A DNA stretch of 57,577 nt from Limosilactobacillus difficilis (lineage in GTDB: Bacteria > Bacillota > Bacilli > Lactobacillales > Lactobacillaceae). Both the position numbers and the translations under genes were made by a program. The notes beneath the pieces are model-generated. The model was not told where the DNA came from. It ran no database searches and was given only the letters and a program-made list of their open reading frames with translations. Shown one piece after another: positions 34,396 to 43,540 of this stretch (position 1 is the first letter of the stretch; the number at the start of each line of letters is the position of its first letter). The stretch lies in assembly GCF_947387495.1 (NCBI RefSeq), contig NZ_CANDNU010000009.1, positions 1-57,577 on the forward strand, given 5' to 3'.

Positions 34396-35442
34396 ATGGC
34401 TAAGGAAAAAAACTTATCTTCTAACCACACAGGCTTTATAACATTGCGCGATGCTTGGGGAGCTGGCCACTTAATTCACCATGTTGGTACCGGCCGAGTT
34501 ACTCCAATGATTGAATCAATGTTTTTAAGCCGGACTGTTACTGGAGGAAATGTTTTCCTGAAATTGGAAAACATGCAGTTGACTGGTTCATTTAAGTTTC
34601 GTGGCGCCTTTAACAAGATCATCCACCTGACGGATGAGCAAAAGAAACGCGGTGTGATCACTGCCAGTGCCGGTAATCATGCCCAAGGTGTTGCATTAAC
34701 CTCTAAGCTGCTGGGGATCAACGCAACAGTTGTTATGCCGACTGGTGCACCAATTGCTAAGCAGAAAGCGACAGCAGGGTACGGCGCAAAAGTCGTTCTG
34801 CATGGGGACACATTTGATGAATCACGTGCCTACATGGAGAAAAAAGCTGCTGAAGAAGGTTTAACAATTGTTGATCCTTACAATGATCAAGATGTGATTG
34901 CTGGCCAGGGCAGTATTGGGATTGAAATTATTCGTCAATTATGGGACGTTGACACCGTTATTATTCCGGTTGGTGGTGGCGGCTTGATTTCTGGGGTATC
35001 TGCTGTTTTGAAGAGCTACAACCCAGATATTCATATCGTCGGTGTCCAATCAGAAAACGTCCACGGTATGACTGCATCACTTGATGCCGGCAAGATCACG
35101 ACCCAGAGCAATGGCAAGACTCTTGCCGACGGGACGGCGGTTGCCACTCCTGGTGATATTACCTTTAAGTACGCTCAAAAATTTGTTGATGAAATGGTTC
35201 TGGTTTCTGAAGAAGAAATTGCCAGTGCCATGAAAGACTTGATGCAGCGGACGAAGATTATCACTGAAGGGGCAGGTGCTTTGCCAACAGCAGCTCTTGA
35301 GGCTCACAAGATTGATGACAAGTGGTTGAAAGATAAAAAGATTGTGGCCTTAGTTTCTGGGGGGAATGTTGATCTTGCCGATGTTTCTAAGAATATCGAC
35401 CATTTCTTTGCTGATGATCCTGATGGACATTTCCTCGGCTAA
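34396..35442 (+). CDS. tdcB: Catabolic threonine/serine dehydratase
   Basis: A 348-residue fold-type II PLP enzyme converting threonine to 2-oxobutyrate, and serine to pyruvate, with release of ammonia. The PLP lysine is in TGSFKFRGA (Lys67), and the phosphate-binding loop is VGGGGLISG. It lacks the C-terminal ACT-like regulatory domain of biosynthetic IlvA, so it is of the catabolic type. It lies 30 bases after ald and 25 before the OPT transporter, in one operon. No other isoleucine-biosynthesis gene is nearby. Confidence 0.88.
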   Translation: MAKEKNLSSNHTGFITLRDAWGAGHLIHHVGTGRVTPMIESMFLSRTVTGGNVFLKLENMQLTGSFKFRGAFNKIIHLTDEQKKRGVITASAGNHAQGVALTSKLLGINATVVMPTGAPIAKQKATAGYGAKVVLHGDTFDESRAYMEKKAAEEGLTIVDPYNDQDVIAGQGSIGIEIIRQLWDVDTVIIPVGGGGLISGVSAVLKSYNPDIHIVGVQSENVHGMTASLDAGKITTQSNGKTLADGTAVATPGDITFKYAQKFVDEMVLVSEEEIASAMKDLMQRTKIITEGAGALPTAALEAHKIDDKWLKDKKIVALVSGGNVDLADVSKNIDHFFADDPDGHFLG

Positions 35443-35467
35443 TGCCTAGTGGTGAGGAGGACTAATT

Positions 35468-37387
35468 ATGAAAAGCGCTGCTTCAAAAGCTGCGGAAAAG
35501 AATAATTATAAGCCTTATGTCACCGATGGTAGTACGAAACATGGTGGAAGCGGAGTCATCTTATTGATGGGGGCTATTTTAGCCGCTATCTTCTCTGCCT
35601 CTACTGCTTATTCTGGGATGAAGGCCGGCTTAACTGTTGCGGCTGGGATTCCGGGTTCAATCATTGGTGCAGGGCTTGTTGCAGCTTTTGCAAAAAGTAA
35701 AGGTATTTTAGGTAAGAACATTCTGCAAGGGATGAGTTCCGGTGGTGAATCCATTGCTAGTGGGATGATCTACGTTTTGCCAGCCATCATTATTATTGGT
35801 GGTAAGGTCAACTTCTTGGCAGGGATTATCGTCGGTTCGCTGGCGGTTCTGTTTGCCATCGGGATTGCGAGCCTGGTTCAGAACTACCTCGTTGTTCAAG
35901 AACACGGTAAGTTAATTTACCCAGAAGCTGTTGCCATTAATGACGCGCTGGTCACCAGTGAATCTGGTGGTGATTCACTGAAGTTCATGGGGATTGGTTT
36001 TGCAGTTGGTGGCATCATTACGATGCTCACCACCCAGTTCTTCAGTTTGGTCAACAGTACGATTAATTACGTTGGGAATGCCAGTTATCGCTGGAAATGG
36101 TCAACGGAAGTTAACCCAATGCTGGCTGGGATCGGTTTCGTTATCGGGATTCAAGTTGCTCTGACGATGTTTGCCGGCAGTTTCTTGGCTAACTTCGGGA
36201 TTACCCCATTGATTTGTTACTTCACTCACTTAGCTGGTTCTGGTGTTCATGTCTGGAATGACGCTTCCATCACTGTGAAGACGATGAACGTCGATGCGGT
36301 GGCTGGCTCTTACAGCCGTTATATCGGTGCTGGGATGATGCTTTGTGGTGGGATTGTTGGTGCCATTAAGTTGATTCCAGTTATTGGCACTTCCATCAAG
36401 CAAACTATGAATGCTAAGGGTGAAAATGATGGTTCCAAGAGCAATCTTGGAATGATCGGTCTGTTGATTGCTATTATTGCGATCTTCTTTGTTGGATTCT
36501 TTATCTCTGGCAACATTCTGATGGCCATTGTTGGCGGTATTTTATCACTGCTGTTGGCCTTGCTGTTCGTGATCGTTTCTGCACGGATGGCCGGAACGAT
36601 TGGCTGTTCAAACAACCCGGTTTCTGGGATGACGATTGCCAGTCTGGTTATTATGACTCTCTTCTTCGCCATCTTTGGCTGGAAGTCTAACGCCCAGACG
36701 CAAGTTCTGCTGATGTTCGGTGTATTTATTGTGACGGCTATTTCCGTTGGTGCTGCCTATGTCCAGACCCAAAAGGTTAACTACTTAGTCGGCGGTAACA
36801 AGAACGAAGTAACGCGTTACTTCATGATTGCTGCCATCATCGGTGTCATCATTGAAGTCGGCACGACGGTTCTGCTGGAACCTCAGCTGCGAATTCAGGG
36901 TTCTAACCCACCGTTTGGTCTGCCACAAGCCAACTTGATTGCTACTTTGACCAGTGGGATTCTTTCTGGTAACCTGCCATGGGTTATGGTTATTGTTGGT
37001 ATTGTGATGGGACTTGTTTGCCAGATGGTCGGCCTATCAATTATGACAGTTGCCCTTGGTTTCTACCTTCCAATGTCCACCACGACGGTTATCTTAATTG
37101 GGGCCTTACTGCGGTTCTTCATTGAAAAGGTTACTAAGGACAAGGCTTTGCGCAAGACCCGTGTATCACAAGGGATTTCCTTATCAACTGGTTTGATTTG
37201 TGGTGGTTCTATCCTTGGTTTGGTTGGGATCATTCTCCACGTTACTGGCGTTCTTAAGGACAAGACCCTTACCGGTTTTGCAGCAGGGAACGGCGTTGCC
37301 TTTATCCTCTTAATCGTTATGATTATCGGGACTGTTTGGCCGCTGCTGACTATTAAACACGCTGACAACGCTAACAGTAATGACTAA
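35468..37387 (+). CDS. OPT family oligopeptide transporter
   Basis: A 639-residue integral membrane protein with about 15-16 helices. Family features include the N-terminal GAILAAIFSASTAYSGMKAGLTVAAGIPGSI stretch (positions about 36-66) and the conserved KGILGKNILQGMSSGGES region. OPT proteins take up oligopeptides using the proton gradient. RBS GGTGAGGAGG. Its place between amino-acid-degrading enzymes and a dipeptidase supports peptide import rather than metal-chelate transport. Confidence 0.9.
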   Translation: MKSAASKAAEKNNYKPYVTDGSTKHGGSGVILLMGAILAAIFSASTAYSGMKAGLTVAAGIPGSIIGAGLVAAFAKSKGILGKNILQGMSSGGESIASGMIYVLPAIIIIGGKVNFLAGIIVGSLAVLFAIGIASLVQNYLVVQEHGKLIYPEAVAINDALVTSESGGDSLKFMGIGFAVGGIITMLTTQFFSLVNSTINYVGNASYRWKWSTEVNPMLAGIGFVIGIQVALTMFAGSFLANFGITPLICYFTHLAGSGVHVWNDASITVKTMNVDAVAGSYSRYIGAGMMLCGGIVGAIKLIPVIGTSIKQTMNAKGENDGSKSNLGMIGLLIAIIAIFFVGFFISGNILMAIVGGILSLLLALLFVIVSARMAGTIGCSNNPVSGMTIASLVIMTLFFAIFGWKSNAQTQVLLMFGVFIVTAISVGAAYVQTQKVNYLVGGNKNEVTRYFMIAAIIGVIIEVGTTVLLEPQLRIQGSNPPFGLPQANLIATLTSGILSGNLPWVMVIVGIVMGLVCQMVGLSIMTVALGFYLPMSTTTVILIGALLRFFIEKVTKDKALRKTRVSQGISLSTGLICGGSILGLVGIILHVTGVLKDKTLTGFAAGNGVAFILLIVMIIGTVWPLLTIKHADNANSND

Positions 37388-37414
37388 TAGCTGATAATCA
37401 AAGGAGGCACTGCT

Positions 37415-37777
37415 ATGAAAAAGGCAGGTGATGTTTATACGGAAGATGATTTGAAGCAAATGGTGTATCGCAAGAATGATGAGTTGCTCTTCAAAAAGAA
37501 AAAAGGGATTGTGACTATTATTCGGGAACAAAATCACCCAATTCAAAATTTCGTTCGTAAATATCTGCACTTTCGGATTCCAAAAGAGACGTATCTTGAA
37601 CTGGATCGGTATGGCAGCTTCGTCTTTTCAAAAGTGAATGGAAAACGCAGTGTCTACCAGATCGGACGCGAATTAGCTCAGGAATTTCCTGAAGCTGATC
37701 AATATCGTTATACTCGTTTGTTGATGTACTTAAATCAAATCTCCAATAATGAACACCTAATTATTAAGGTGAGTTAA
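37415..37777 (+). CDS. PqqD-like (RRE-fold) small protein
   Basis: A 120-residue soluble protein. The C-terminal 70 residues match the PqqD pattern: LDRYGSFVFSKVNGKRSVYQIG, then a helical EFPEADQYRYTRLLMYL and a hydrophobic LIIKV end. The N-terminal 40 residues are basic. PqqD domains are peptide-recognition elements in peptide-modifying clusters, but no radical SAM or modifying enzyme is nearby. It sits between the OPT transporter and the C69 dipeptidase with an AAAGGAGG site. A chaperone or maturation role for the dipeptidase, or peptide sensing, is possible. The function is not known. Confidence 0.7.
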   Translation: MKKAGDVYTEDDLKQMVYRKNDELLFKKKKGIVTIIREQNHPIQNFVRKYLHFRIPKETYLELDRYGSFVFSKVNGKRSVYQIGRELAQEFPEADQYRYTRLLMYLNQISNNEHLIIKVS

Positions 37778-37856
37778 TAGCAAAATGTTCTAATAGATGA
37801 AGTATTCCTAAGGAAAGCTATGTGTGTTTGTGAGCACACAATAAGGAGGAAATATC

Positions 37857-39284
37857 ATGATTGACCGTTTAGAAAGATCTGCATGTACTTCAATGATGGT
37901 TGGTAAAAATGCTTCAACTGATGGTTCAACTTACATCTCACGTAACGAAGACCGGCTGGTTGCAATCCACCCAAAGCGCTTTACGGTAATGCCTGCCGTT
38001 AGTGGTCGCCATGAAACTTATGTTTCGGCTTACAACAAGCTGACTGTTCCGCTTCCGGAATCTGGTTACCGTTACACCTCAACTCCTGATGCACACCAGG
38101 ACAAGGGCCCTAACGAAGAAGACGGGTTCAACGAAAAGAATGTTGGTGAATCAGCTACCGAAAGTGTTTACGCTAACTCACGTGTCCTTGCATTTGACCC
38201 ATTTGTTAAGAATGGCCTGGCTGAAGACTCAATGACCACTTTGGTACTGCCATACATTGACAGTGCGCGTGATGGTGTTCGTTACCTCGGCGAACTCGTT
38301 AAGAAGTACGGTTCAGCCGAAGGTAACGGTGTTCAATTCAATGACAAGGACGAAGTTTGGTACATGGAAATCGTTACTGGTCACATGTGGGTAGCTGTTC
38401 GGATTCCGGACGATTGCTACGCTGTGGCTGCTAACCAGGTTGCCATCGAAGACATCGACTTCAACGATCCTGACAACTACATGTGGGCTGACGGAATTCA
38501 AGAATTCGTTGAGGAACACCATCTGAACCCAGACCGTGACCGTTGGGACTTCCGGCACATCTTCGGTACAAACACTGAAAAGGACCACCACTACAACACG
38601 CCACGTGTATGGTTCGCACAACGTTATCTCAATCCAGAAATTGAACAAAACCCAGAAGACACCGAGATGCCATTTATTCGCAAGGCTAACCGGAAGATTG
38701 ATGTTGAAGATATTCAATACATTCTGAAGTCACACTACAACGAAACTAAGTACGACCCGCTGGGTGGCGGCAACGAACACGACCGGAAGACTTACCGTGC
38801 GATTTCACTGTCACGGACTGCTCAATCACACATTCTTCAAATGCGTGACTCTGACAAGCAAGGGGACGCCGGTGTTCAATGGATCGAATTAGGTGTACCG
38901 AGTTTCTGCCCACACGTTCCATTCTTCACTAATGCCAACGCAATTGACCCATCATACAGTGAGTTCCCTGACAAGATGGACCTCAAGTCAGCTTACTGGC
39001 TCTACGAAGCATTGGCTGAAGTTGTTGAAGGCCATTACGCAGAATTCATTGAAGAAGATGAGGCTTACCAAAAGGACCTCAATGAATGGGCAAAACGGAT
39101 GATTAACAAGGTTGACGAAGACACCAAGGACATGAGCGGTGACAAGTTAACTGAATACTTAACTGAACAGAACCACAAGATTGCTGAACACTACAACAAG
39201 GCAACGAAGGATCTGCTCTTCAAACTGCTGACTGAAGGCACTGACCTTTCAGACTTGACTTTCAAGATGGATCCAAACCTGTAA
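37857..39284 (+). CDS. pepD: C69 family dipeptidase (PepD)
   Basis: A 475-residue Ntn-hydrolase dipeptidase. The N-terminal region has the conserved Cys in RSACTSMMVGKNASTDGS, expected to become the nucleophile after removal of about nine residues, and ISRNEDR. It has no signal peptide and is cytoplasmic. AATAAGGAGG precedes the ATG. It would split dipeptides delivered by the OPT and POT transporters and release Ser, Asp, Ala and others for the neighbouring dehydratases and decarboxylase. Codon use is strongly biased (for example GAA, AAG, GGT), suggesting high expression. Confidence 0.92.
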   Translation: MIDRLERSACTSMMVGKNASTDGSTYISRNEDRLVAIHPKRFTVMPAVSGRHETYVSAYNKLTVPLPESGYRYTSTPDAHQDKGPNEEDGFNEKNVGESATESVYANSRVLAFDPFVKNGLAEDSMTTLVLPYIDSARDGVRYLGELVKKYGSAEGNGVQFNDKDEVWYMEIVTGHMWVAVRIPDDCYAVAANQVAIEDIDFNDPDNYMWADGIQEFVEEHHLNPDRDRWDFRHIFGTNTEKDHHYNTPRVWFAQRYLNPEIEQNPEDTEMPFIRKANRKIDVEDIQYILKSHYNETKYDPLGGGNEHDRKTYRAISLSRTAQSHILQMRDSDKQGDAGVQWIELGVPSFCPHVPFFTNANAIDPSYSEFPDKMDLKSAYWLYEALAEVVEGHYAEFIEEDEAYQKDLNEWAKRMINKVDEDTKDMSGDKLTEYLTEQNHKIAEHYNKATKDLLFKLLTEGTDLSDLTFKMDPNL

Positions 39285-39315
39285 ATTGCAAGTATAGGTA
39301 GTTGATGAGGTAAAA

Positions 39316-39355
39316 AATAAACCGCTAGTTCCCTGTGAGCTCAGCGGTTTATTTT
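39316..39355 (+). terminator. Hairpin terminator after pepD
   Basis: AATAAACCGCT/AGCGGTTTATT stem followed by TT. I found no convincing promoter between it and sdaAB, so it may be leaky. Confidence 0.7.
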
Positions 39356-39382
39356 ATCGATAGTTGTGGAAAGGTTATTGCA

Positions 39383-40048
39383 ATGAAAGACTTAAAATTT
39401 AAAAGCATTTTTGACATCATTGGTCCAGTAATGGTCGGACCAAGTTCATCGCATACTGCTGGAGCTGCTAAAATCGGTAAAATTGCCCGTAAATTATTTG
39501 GTGAAGAACCATCAGATGTACGGGTGCACCTTTATGGATCCTTTGCGAAAACCTATCGCGGCCACGGGACTGATTTGGCCATCTTGGGTGGTGTTTTGGG
39601 AATGACCCCTGATAACGTCGACCTGGCCCATTCACTTCAAGTGGCGAAGCGGAAGAAGATCAAGGTTGTTTTCATCCCGAGTAGTGATGAGGTGCCTTAT
39701 CCTAACACCACTAAAATCGAATTGATCAAGGATGATCACCACTTATCGGTTACTGGCGAATCGATCGGTGGTGGCAACATTCACATTAGCAAGATTGATG
39801 ATTTTAAAGTCAATTTGACGCCCGGTACCAATACCTACGTCATTATCCAACACGACATTCCGGGGATGGTTGCCTCTGTTTCACGAATGTTTAGTCAAAA
39901 TAACATTAATATTGCAACGATGACGGTAAGCCGTTCAGGTGAGGGGGACAAAGCCCTGATGATTATTGAAGTAGACGATGTTCATAAGGGGATGGCAAGT
40001 CAACTTCGTTCCTTCCCTGGCGTGATCAGCGTAAACTATTTTGACTAG
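39383..40048 (+). CDS. sdaAB: L-serine dehydratase, beta subunit
   Basis: A 221-residue subunit of the iron-sulfur L-serine dehydratase. It has the IGPVMVGPSSSHTAGA motif near the N-terminus and a C-terminal ACT domain (VIIQHDIPGMVASVSRMF, about 148-221). With the alpha subunit it converts L-serine to pyruvate and ammonia. The start at 39383 follows GGAAAGG; the longer ORF reads through the pepD terminator. It is followed by sdaAA after 18 bases. Confidence 0.92.
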   Translation: MKDLKFKSIFDIIGPVMVGPSSSHTAGAAKIGKIARKLFGEEPSDVRVHLYGSFAKTYRGHGTDLAILGGVLGMTPDNVDLAHSLQVAKRKKIKVVFIPSSDEVPYPNTTKIELIKDDHHLSVTGESIGGGNIHISKIDDFKVNLTPGTNTYVIIQHDIPGMVASVSRMFSQNNINIATMTVSRSGEGDKALMIIEVDDVHKGMASQLRSFPGVISVNYFD

Positions 40049-40066
40049 TGCGGGGGTGAAGAAGAG

Positions 40067-40930
40067 ATGTTTTATTCGATTAAGGACTTGGTTCAACAGG
40101 CATCCCAGGAAAAATCATTGCCTGAATTGATGCTGAAAGTCGAAGAGGAGAACACCGAACGCAGTCGGGAGGACATTCTCAAAATTTTAGACCATGATTT
40201 GGCAGTGATGAAACATTCTGTGGCAGAAGGTGTCAAAGGTGTTAAGTCAGTTACCGGCCTCAGTGGTTTTGACGCCAAAAAGATGGATCAGTATCTGGCG
40301 GGAAAGCATGGAATTTCCGGGTCCCCGGTTCTCAAAGCCGTCCGCAATGCGATTGCGGTCAATGAAGTCAATGCGAAGATGGGGATTATCTGTGCGACCC
40401 CCACTGCTGGCTCAGCGGGGGTTTTAGCGGGAACATTGGTAGCCGTTAGCGAGGAGTTATCACTGAGCCACCAGGACCAGCTAGACTACCTGCTCACTGC
40501 TGGTGCTTTTGGTCTTGTCATTGCTAATAATGCTGGGATTGCCGGCGCCGAAGGAGGCTGCCAGGAAGAAGTGGGTACGGCTAGTGCAATGGCGGCTGCT
40601 TCCATTGTGCTGGCAGCTGGCGGCACGATTGAGCAGGCTAGTGCGGCGGTAGCGATTGACCTGCAAAACATCATGGGCCTCATCTGCGATCCGGTCGCTG
40701 GCTTGGTGGAAGTGCCATGCGTGAAACGCAATGCCATGGGGGCTAGCCAGGCGATGGTGTCAGCCGATATGGCTTTGTCGGGGATGACGAGCATCATCCC
40801 AACAGACGAGGTCATTGAAGCGATGCGTAAAGTCGGTCTTCGAATGCCACTAGCCTTCCGTGAAACGGCGGAAGGTGGTTTAGCTGCTACGCCGACCGGC
40901 AGAAAGTTGCAACAACAGATTTTTAAATAA
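40067..40930 (+). CDS. sdaAA: L-serine dehydratase, alpha subunit (4Fe-4S)
   Basis: A 287-residue catalytic subunit. Candidate cluster ligands are Cys in GIICATPTAGSAG, Cys in AEGGCQEEVGTASAMAA, and the pair in ICDPVAGLVEVPCVKRNA. RBS GGGGGTGAAG. It is the oxygen-sensitive, cofactor-independent type of serine dehydratase, distinct from the PLP-type dehydratase in the same block, so serine and threonine have separate routes. Confidence 0.93.
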   Translation: MFYSIKDLVQQASQEKSLPELMLKVEEENTERSREDILKILDHDLAVMKHSVAEGVKGVKSVTGLSGFDAKKMDQYLAGKHGISGSPVLKAVRNAIAVNEVNAKMGIICATPTAGSAGVLAGTLVAVSEELSLSHQDQLDYLLTAGAFGLVIANNAGIAGAEGGCQEEVGTASAMAAASIVLAAGGTIEQASAAVAIDLQNIMGLICDPVAGLVEVPCVKRNAMGASQAMVSADMALSGMTSIIPTDEVIEAMRKVGLRMPLAFRETAEGGLAATPTGRKLQQQIFK

Positions 40931-40948
40931 GTAGTGGGGGTGATGATG

Positions 40949-42565
40949 ATGGAACGACAGCAAGAAATTGAATTAGAGCGGTTTGGTGCGTTTGAAGTCG
41001 GAAAACGGATGCTAACTTTGGCACACCACCATCACCACAATAACCGAATATTAAATGCAGGGCGCGGTAACCCTAATTGGATTAATACCAAAGCACGGCT
41101 AGCAATGGCACGGTTGATTGAGTTCGGCGTCAGTGAATCAAACCGGACGATTTGTAGCGGTGACATGGGCGGTTACGTTGAAGAGGAAAAGATCGGCGAA
41201 CGTTTCCGTCAATTTGTGGATCCGCAACGGAGTGTGGACCAGTTTTTGTTGAAGTCGTTGAATTTTGTTCATGATCATTTTGGGATGTCCGAAGACGACT
41301 TTCTCGCCGAAATGGTCAACGGGGTAATTGGCAATAATTACCCGAATCCCAGCCGTGTTTTGAAAAATACGGAAATCTTATTGAACCAGTATCTCCAAAA
41401 CACCTTGTATCACGAACATGATCTGGCGGGCCAGACTGAACTCTTTCCAACTGAAGGTGGATCAGCAGCAATTGATTATATTTTTCATTCCTTGGTTGAG
41501 AATGAATTAATCAAGTCCGGGGATAAGATTGCTATTAATACACCGATCTTTACACCATACTTGGAGATTCCACGGCTCAATGACTACCAGTTGGTTGAAA
41601 TGAATTTACGTTCCGAACGTGAAAACAACTGGCAAATTGACCCGAAAGAATTGGCAAAGCTGAATGATCCGACCATTAAGGCCCTCTTCATTGTTAACCC
41701 AACGAATCCGGCCTCTCACGCCTTTAGTCCAGCGGCTCTGCACGCAATTGCCGAAGCGGTCAAGCGCAATCCGAAACTGATGATTATTACTGACGATGTG
41801 TACGGTCCTTTTGTCAAGGACTTTCAGTCGATTTATGGGATTGCGCCACACAATACCCTTCTCGTATATTCCTTCTCAAAGTTATACGGTGCCACAGGCT
41901 GTCGCTTAGGGTTGATTGCTGTCAATAAACACAATGTTTTTGACCAATTGATTCGGGAGTCGCCTGCTGACAAAAAGAAACGTTTGCAAGAGCGCTATAG
42001 TATTGTGACGATGGATCCGGATAATTTCCACTTTATTGACCGGATGGTAGCTGACAGCAGATCAGTTGGTCTTTATCACACGGCTGGTTTGTCTACGCCT
42101 CAACAAATTCAAGAAGTGTTGTTTGCCCTGACTGACTTGCTAGGCAATGGAGTTCATGACGATTACATTCAACGAGCTCGGCGGCTGGTCAGTCAGCGGT
42201 CCCGCGACCTGCACATCGGTCTGGGGATGACTAGCGACGACCATGATTTAACTGGGGATGCTAAATACTACTCTCTGATCAATCTTTACTCCTTAGCTGA
42301 AAAGCGATTTGGACATCCATTCCGTCAGTACTTAGAACATCACTTTGAACGAATCGATTTTCTGGTCCAGTTAGCCGAAGAAAACGGTGTTGTTTTGATG
42401 GACGGTGTCGGCTTTGGTAGCCGGCCCGGTGAAATTCGGATTTCTAATGCTAACTTGCCAACAGAAGATTACCGCCTGATTGGCCGGCAAGTGGGCAAAC
42501 TCCTGGCCAGGTACTACCAACGCTTTAAAAAGCAGAAAGAAGAATCACGGTCAGGAAGTGATTAA
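40949..42565 (+). CDS. aspD: Aspartate 4-decarboxylase (bifunctional Asp aminotransferase)
   Basis: A 538-residue PLP enzyme, much longer than ordinary aspartate aminotransferases and typical of aspartate 4-decarboxylase. Motifs include FPTEGGSAAIDYIF, FIVNPTNPASHAF, TDDVYGPF, and the Schiff-base lysine in YSFSKLYGATGCRLG. It converts L-aspartate to L-alanine and CO2, consuming a proton in the cytoplasm. Together with the AspT antiporter at 47899 it can generate proton-motive force. A cluster of ATG codons lies at 40943-40951; the last is chosen for its 8-base spacing from GGGGG. The residues TLAHHHHHNNR near 30-40 are natural and not a tag. It abuts yitT (TAAATG). Confidence 0.92.
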   Translation: MERQQEIELERFGAFEVGKRMLTLAHHHHHNNRILNAGRGNPNWINTKARLAMARLIEFGVSESNRTICSGDMGGYVEEEKIGERFRQFVDPQRSVDQFLLKSLNFVHDHFGMSEDDFLAEMVNGVIGNNYPNPSRVLKNTEILLNQYLQNTLYHEHDLAGQTELFPTEGGSAAIDYIFHSLVENELIKSGDKIAINTPIFTPYLEIPRLNDYQLVEMNLRSERENNWQIDPKELAKLNDPTIKALFIVNPTNPASHAFSPAALHAIAEAVKRNPKLMIITDDVYGPFVKDFQSIYGIAPHNTLLVYSFSKLYGATGCRLGLIAVNKHNVFDQLIRESPADKKKRLQERYSIVTMDPDNFHFIDRMVADSRSVGLYHTAGLSTPQQIQEVLFALTDLLGNGVHDDYIQRARRLVSQRSRDLHIGLGMTSDDHDLTGDAKYYSLINLYSLAEKRFGHPFRQYLEHHFERIDFLVQLAEENGVVLMDGVGFGSRPGEIRISNANLPTEDYRLIGRQVGKLLARYYQRFKKQKEESRSGSD

Positions 42566-43426
42566 ATGGCAAAGCAATTGAACTGGAAAACTTTTACGAA
42601 GCGTACACTGATTGCGATCCTCTTCGGTTTTTTAGCAGCGATTGGGATTAATATCTTCTTAGTGAATGCGCATTGCTACACGTCGGGAATCACGGGGATC
42701 GCCCAGGTTATCCAGGCGGTGATGCAAAGCAACGGGGTAACCGTGAGCTTGAGTTTGCTGATGGCCATTCTCAATGCTCCTCTCTATATCTTTGGGCTCT
42801 TCGTCTTTGGTTGGCAGTATATCGGTTTTTCATTGCTGACTCTGGTGTCTAATATCATCTTTCTGAAGATCATTCCCGTAGTTGCCTTTGTCAAAGATCC
42901 GCTGACCAATACGTTATTGGGGGCAATTCTGCTAGGCATTGGCGTTGGACTCTGTTTTAACAACGGCTTTACCACCGGTGGCACTGATATCATTGTGACT
43001 TATTGCCAGACCCGTTTTCACCGAAAGGTCGGTTTCATTAATAACATTGTCAACGGCGGAATTCTCTTGGCTTCGCTGTTATTCTTTGGCCCTTCCAAAA
43101 TCATTTACAGTACTATTAGTATCATCGTGACCAGTTTTGTCATCGACTATGTCTTCACCTTGCAACACGACATTTCTGTTACGATCTTCAGCAAGCATCC
43201 CAAGCAGTTGATTGAACAGTTGAAGAGCTTCGAACACGGAGCGACGATTTTGAACGGGACCGGGATCTATACAGATGAACCAACCACGGTCATTTTAGTA
43301 GTGGCACAGGCCCCCCAATTGAAGTATCTGGAACGGCTGGTGAAGAACGCCGATCCGGATTCGTTCGTCTGTGTTTCCAATACGACTGCCGCGGAAGGCC
43401 AGTATAATCGGGCCCTCTTCCAATAA
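42566..43426 (+). CDS. YitT family membrane protein (DUF161/DUF2179)
   Basis: A 286-residue protein with five or six N-terminal transmembrane helices (about 12-200), including the conserved YTSGITGIAQVIQ and GFTTGGTDII motifs. A C-terminal cytoplasmic DUF2179 domain follows (about 205-286). The substrate is unknown for the family. Its ATG immediately follows the aspD stop codon with CAGGAAG as ribosome site, so it is coupled to aspD and could move an amino acid or related product. It is the last gene before a strong terminator. Confidence 0.85.
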   Translation: MAKQLNWKTFTKRTLIAILFGFLAAIGINIFLVNAHCYTSGITGIAQVIQAVMQSNGVTVSLSLLMAILNAPLYIFGLFVFGWQYIGFSLLTLVSNIIFLKIIPVVAFVKDPLTNTLLGAILLGIGVGLCFNNGFTTGGTDIIVTYCQTRFHRKVGFINNIVNGGILLASLLFFGPSKIIYSTISIIVTSFVIDYVFTLQHDISVTIFSKHPKQLIEQLKSFEHGATILNGTGIYTDEPTTVILVVAQAPQLKYLERLVKNADPDSFVCVSNTTAAEGQYNRALFQ

Positions 43427-43460
43427 AAGTCATTAAAAAAGGTTAACGTTGACAGATTGA

Positions 43461-43495
43461 CGTCGCAATCAAAACTTGATTGCGGCGTTTTGTTG
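43461..43495 (+). terminator. Terminator after yitT
   Basis: CGTCGCAATCAA/TTGATTGCGGCG stem followed by TTTTGTTG. Confidence 0.85.
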
Positions 43496-43540
43496 TATCA
43501 TCATAAGCAGTTGTGATTTTGAGCGGGGAGGCGATGAGAA

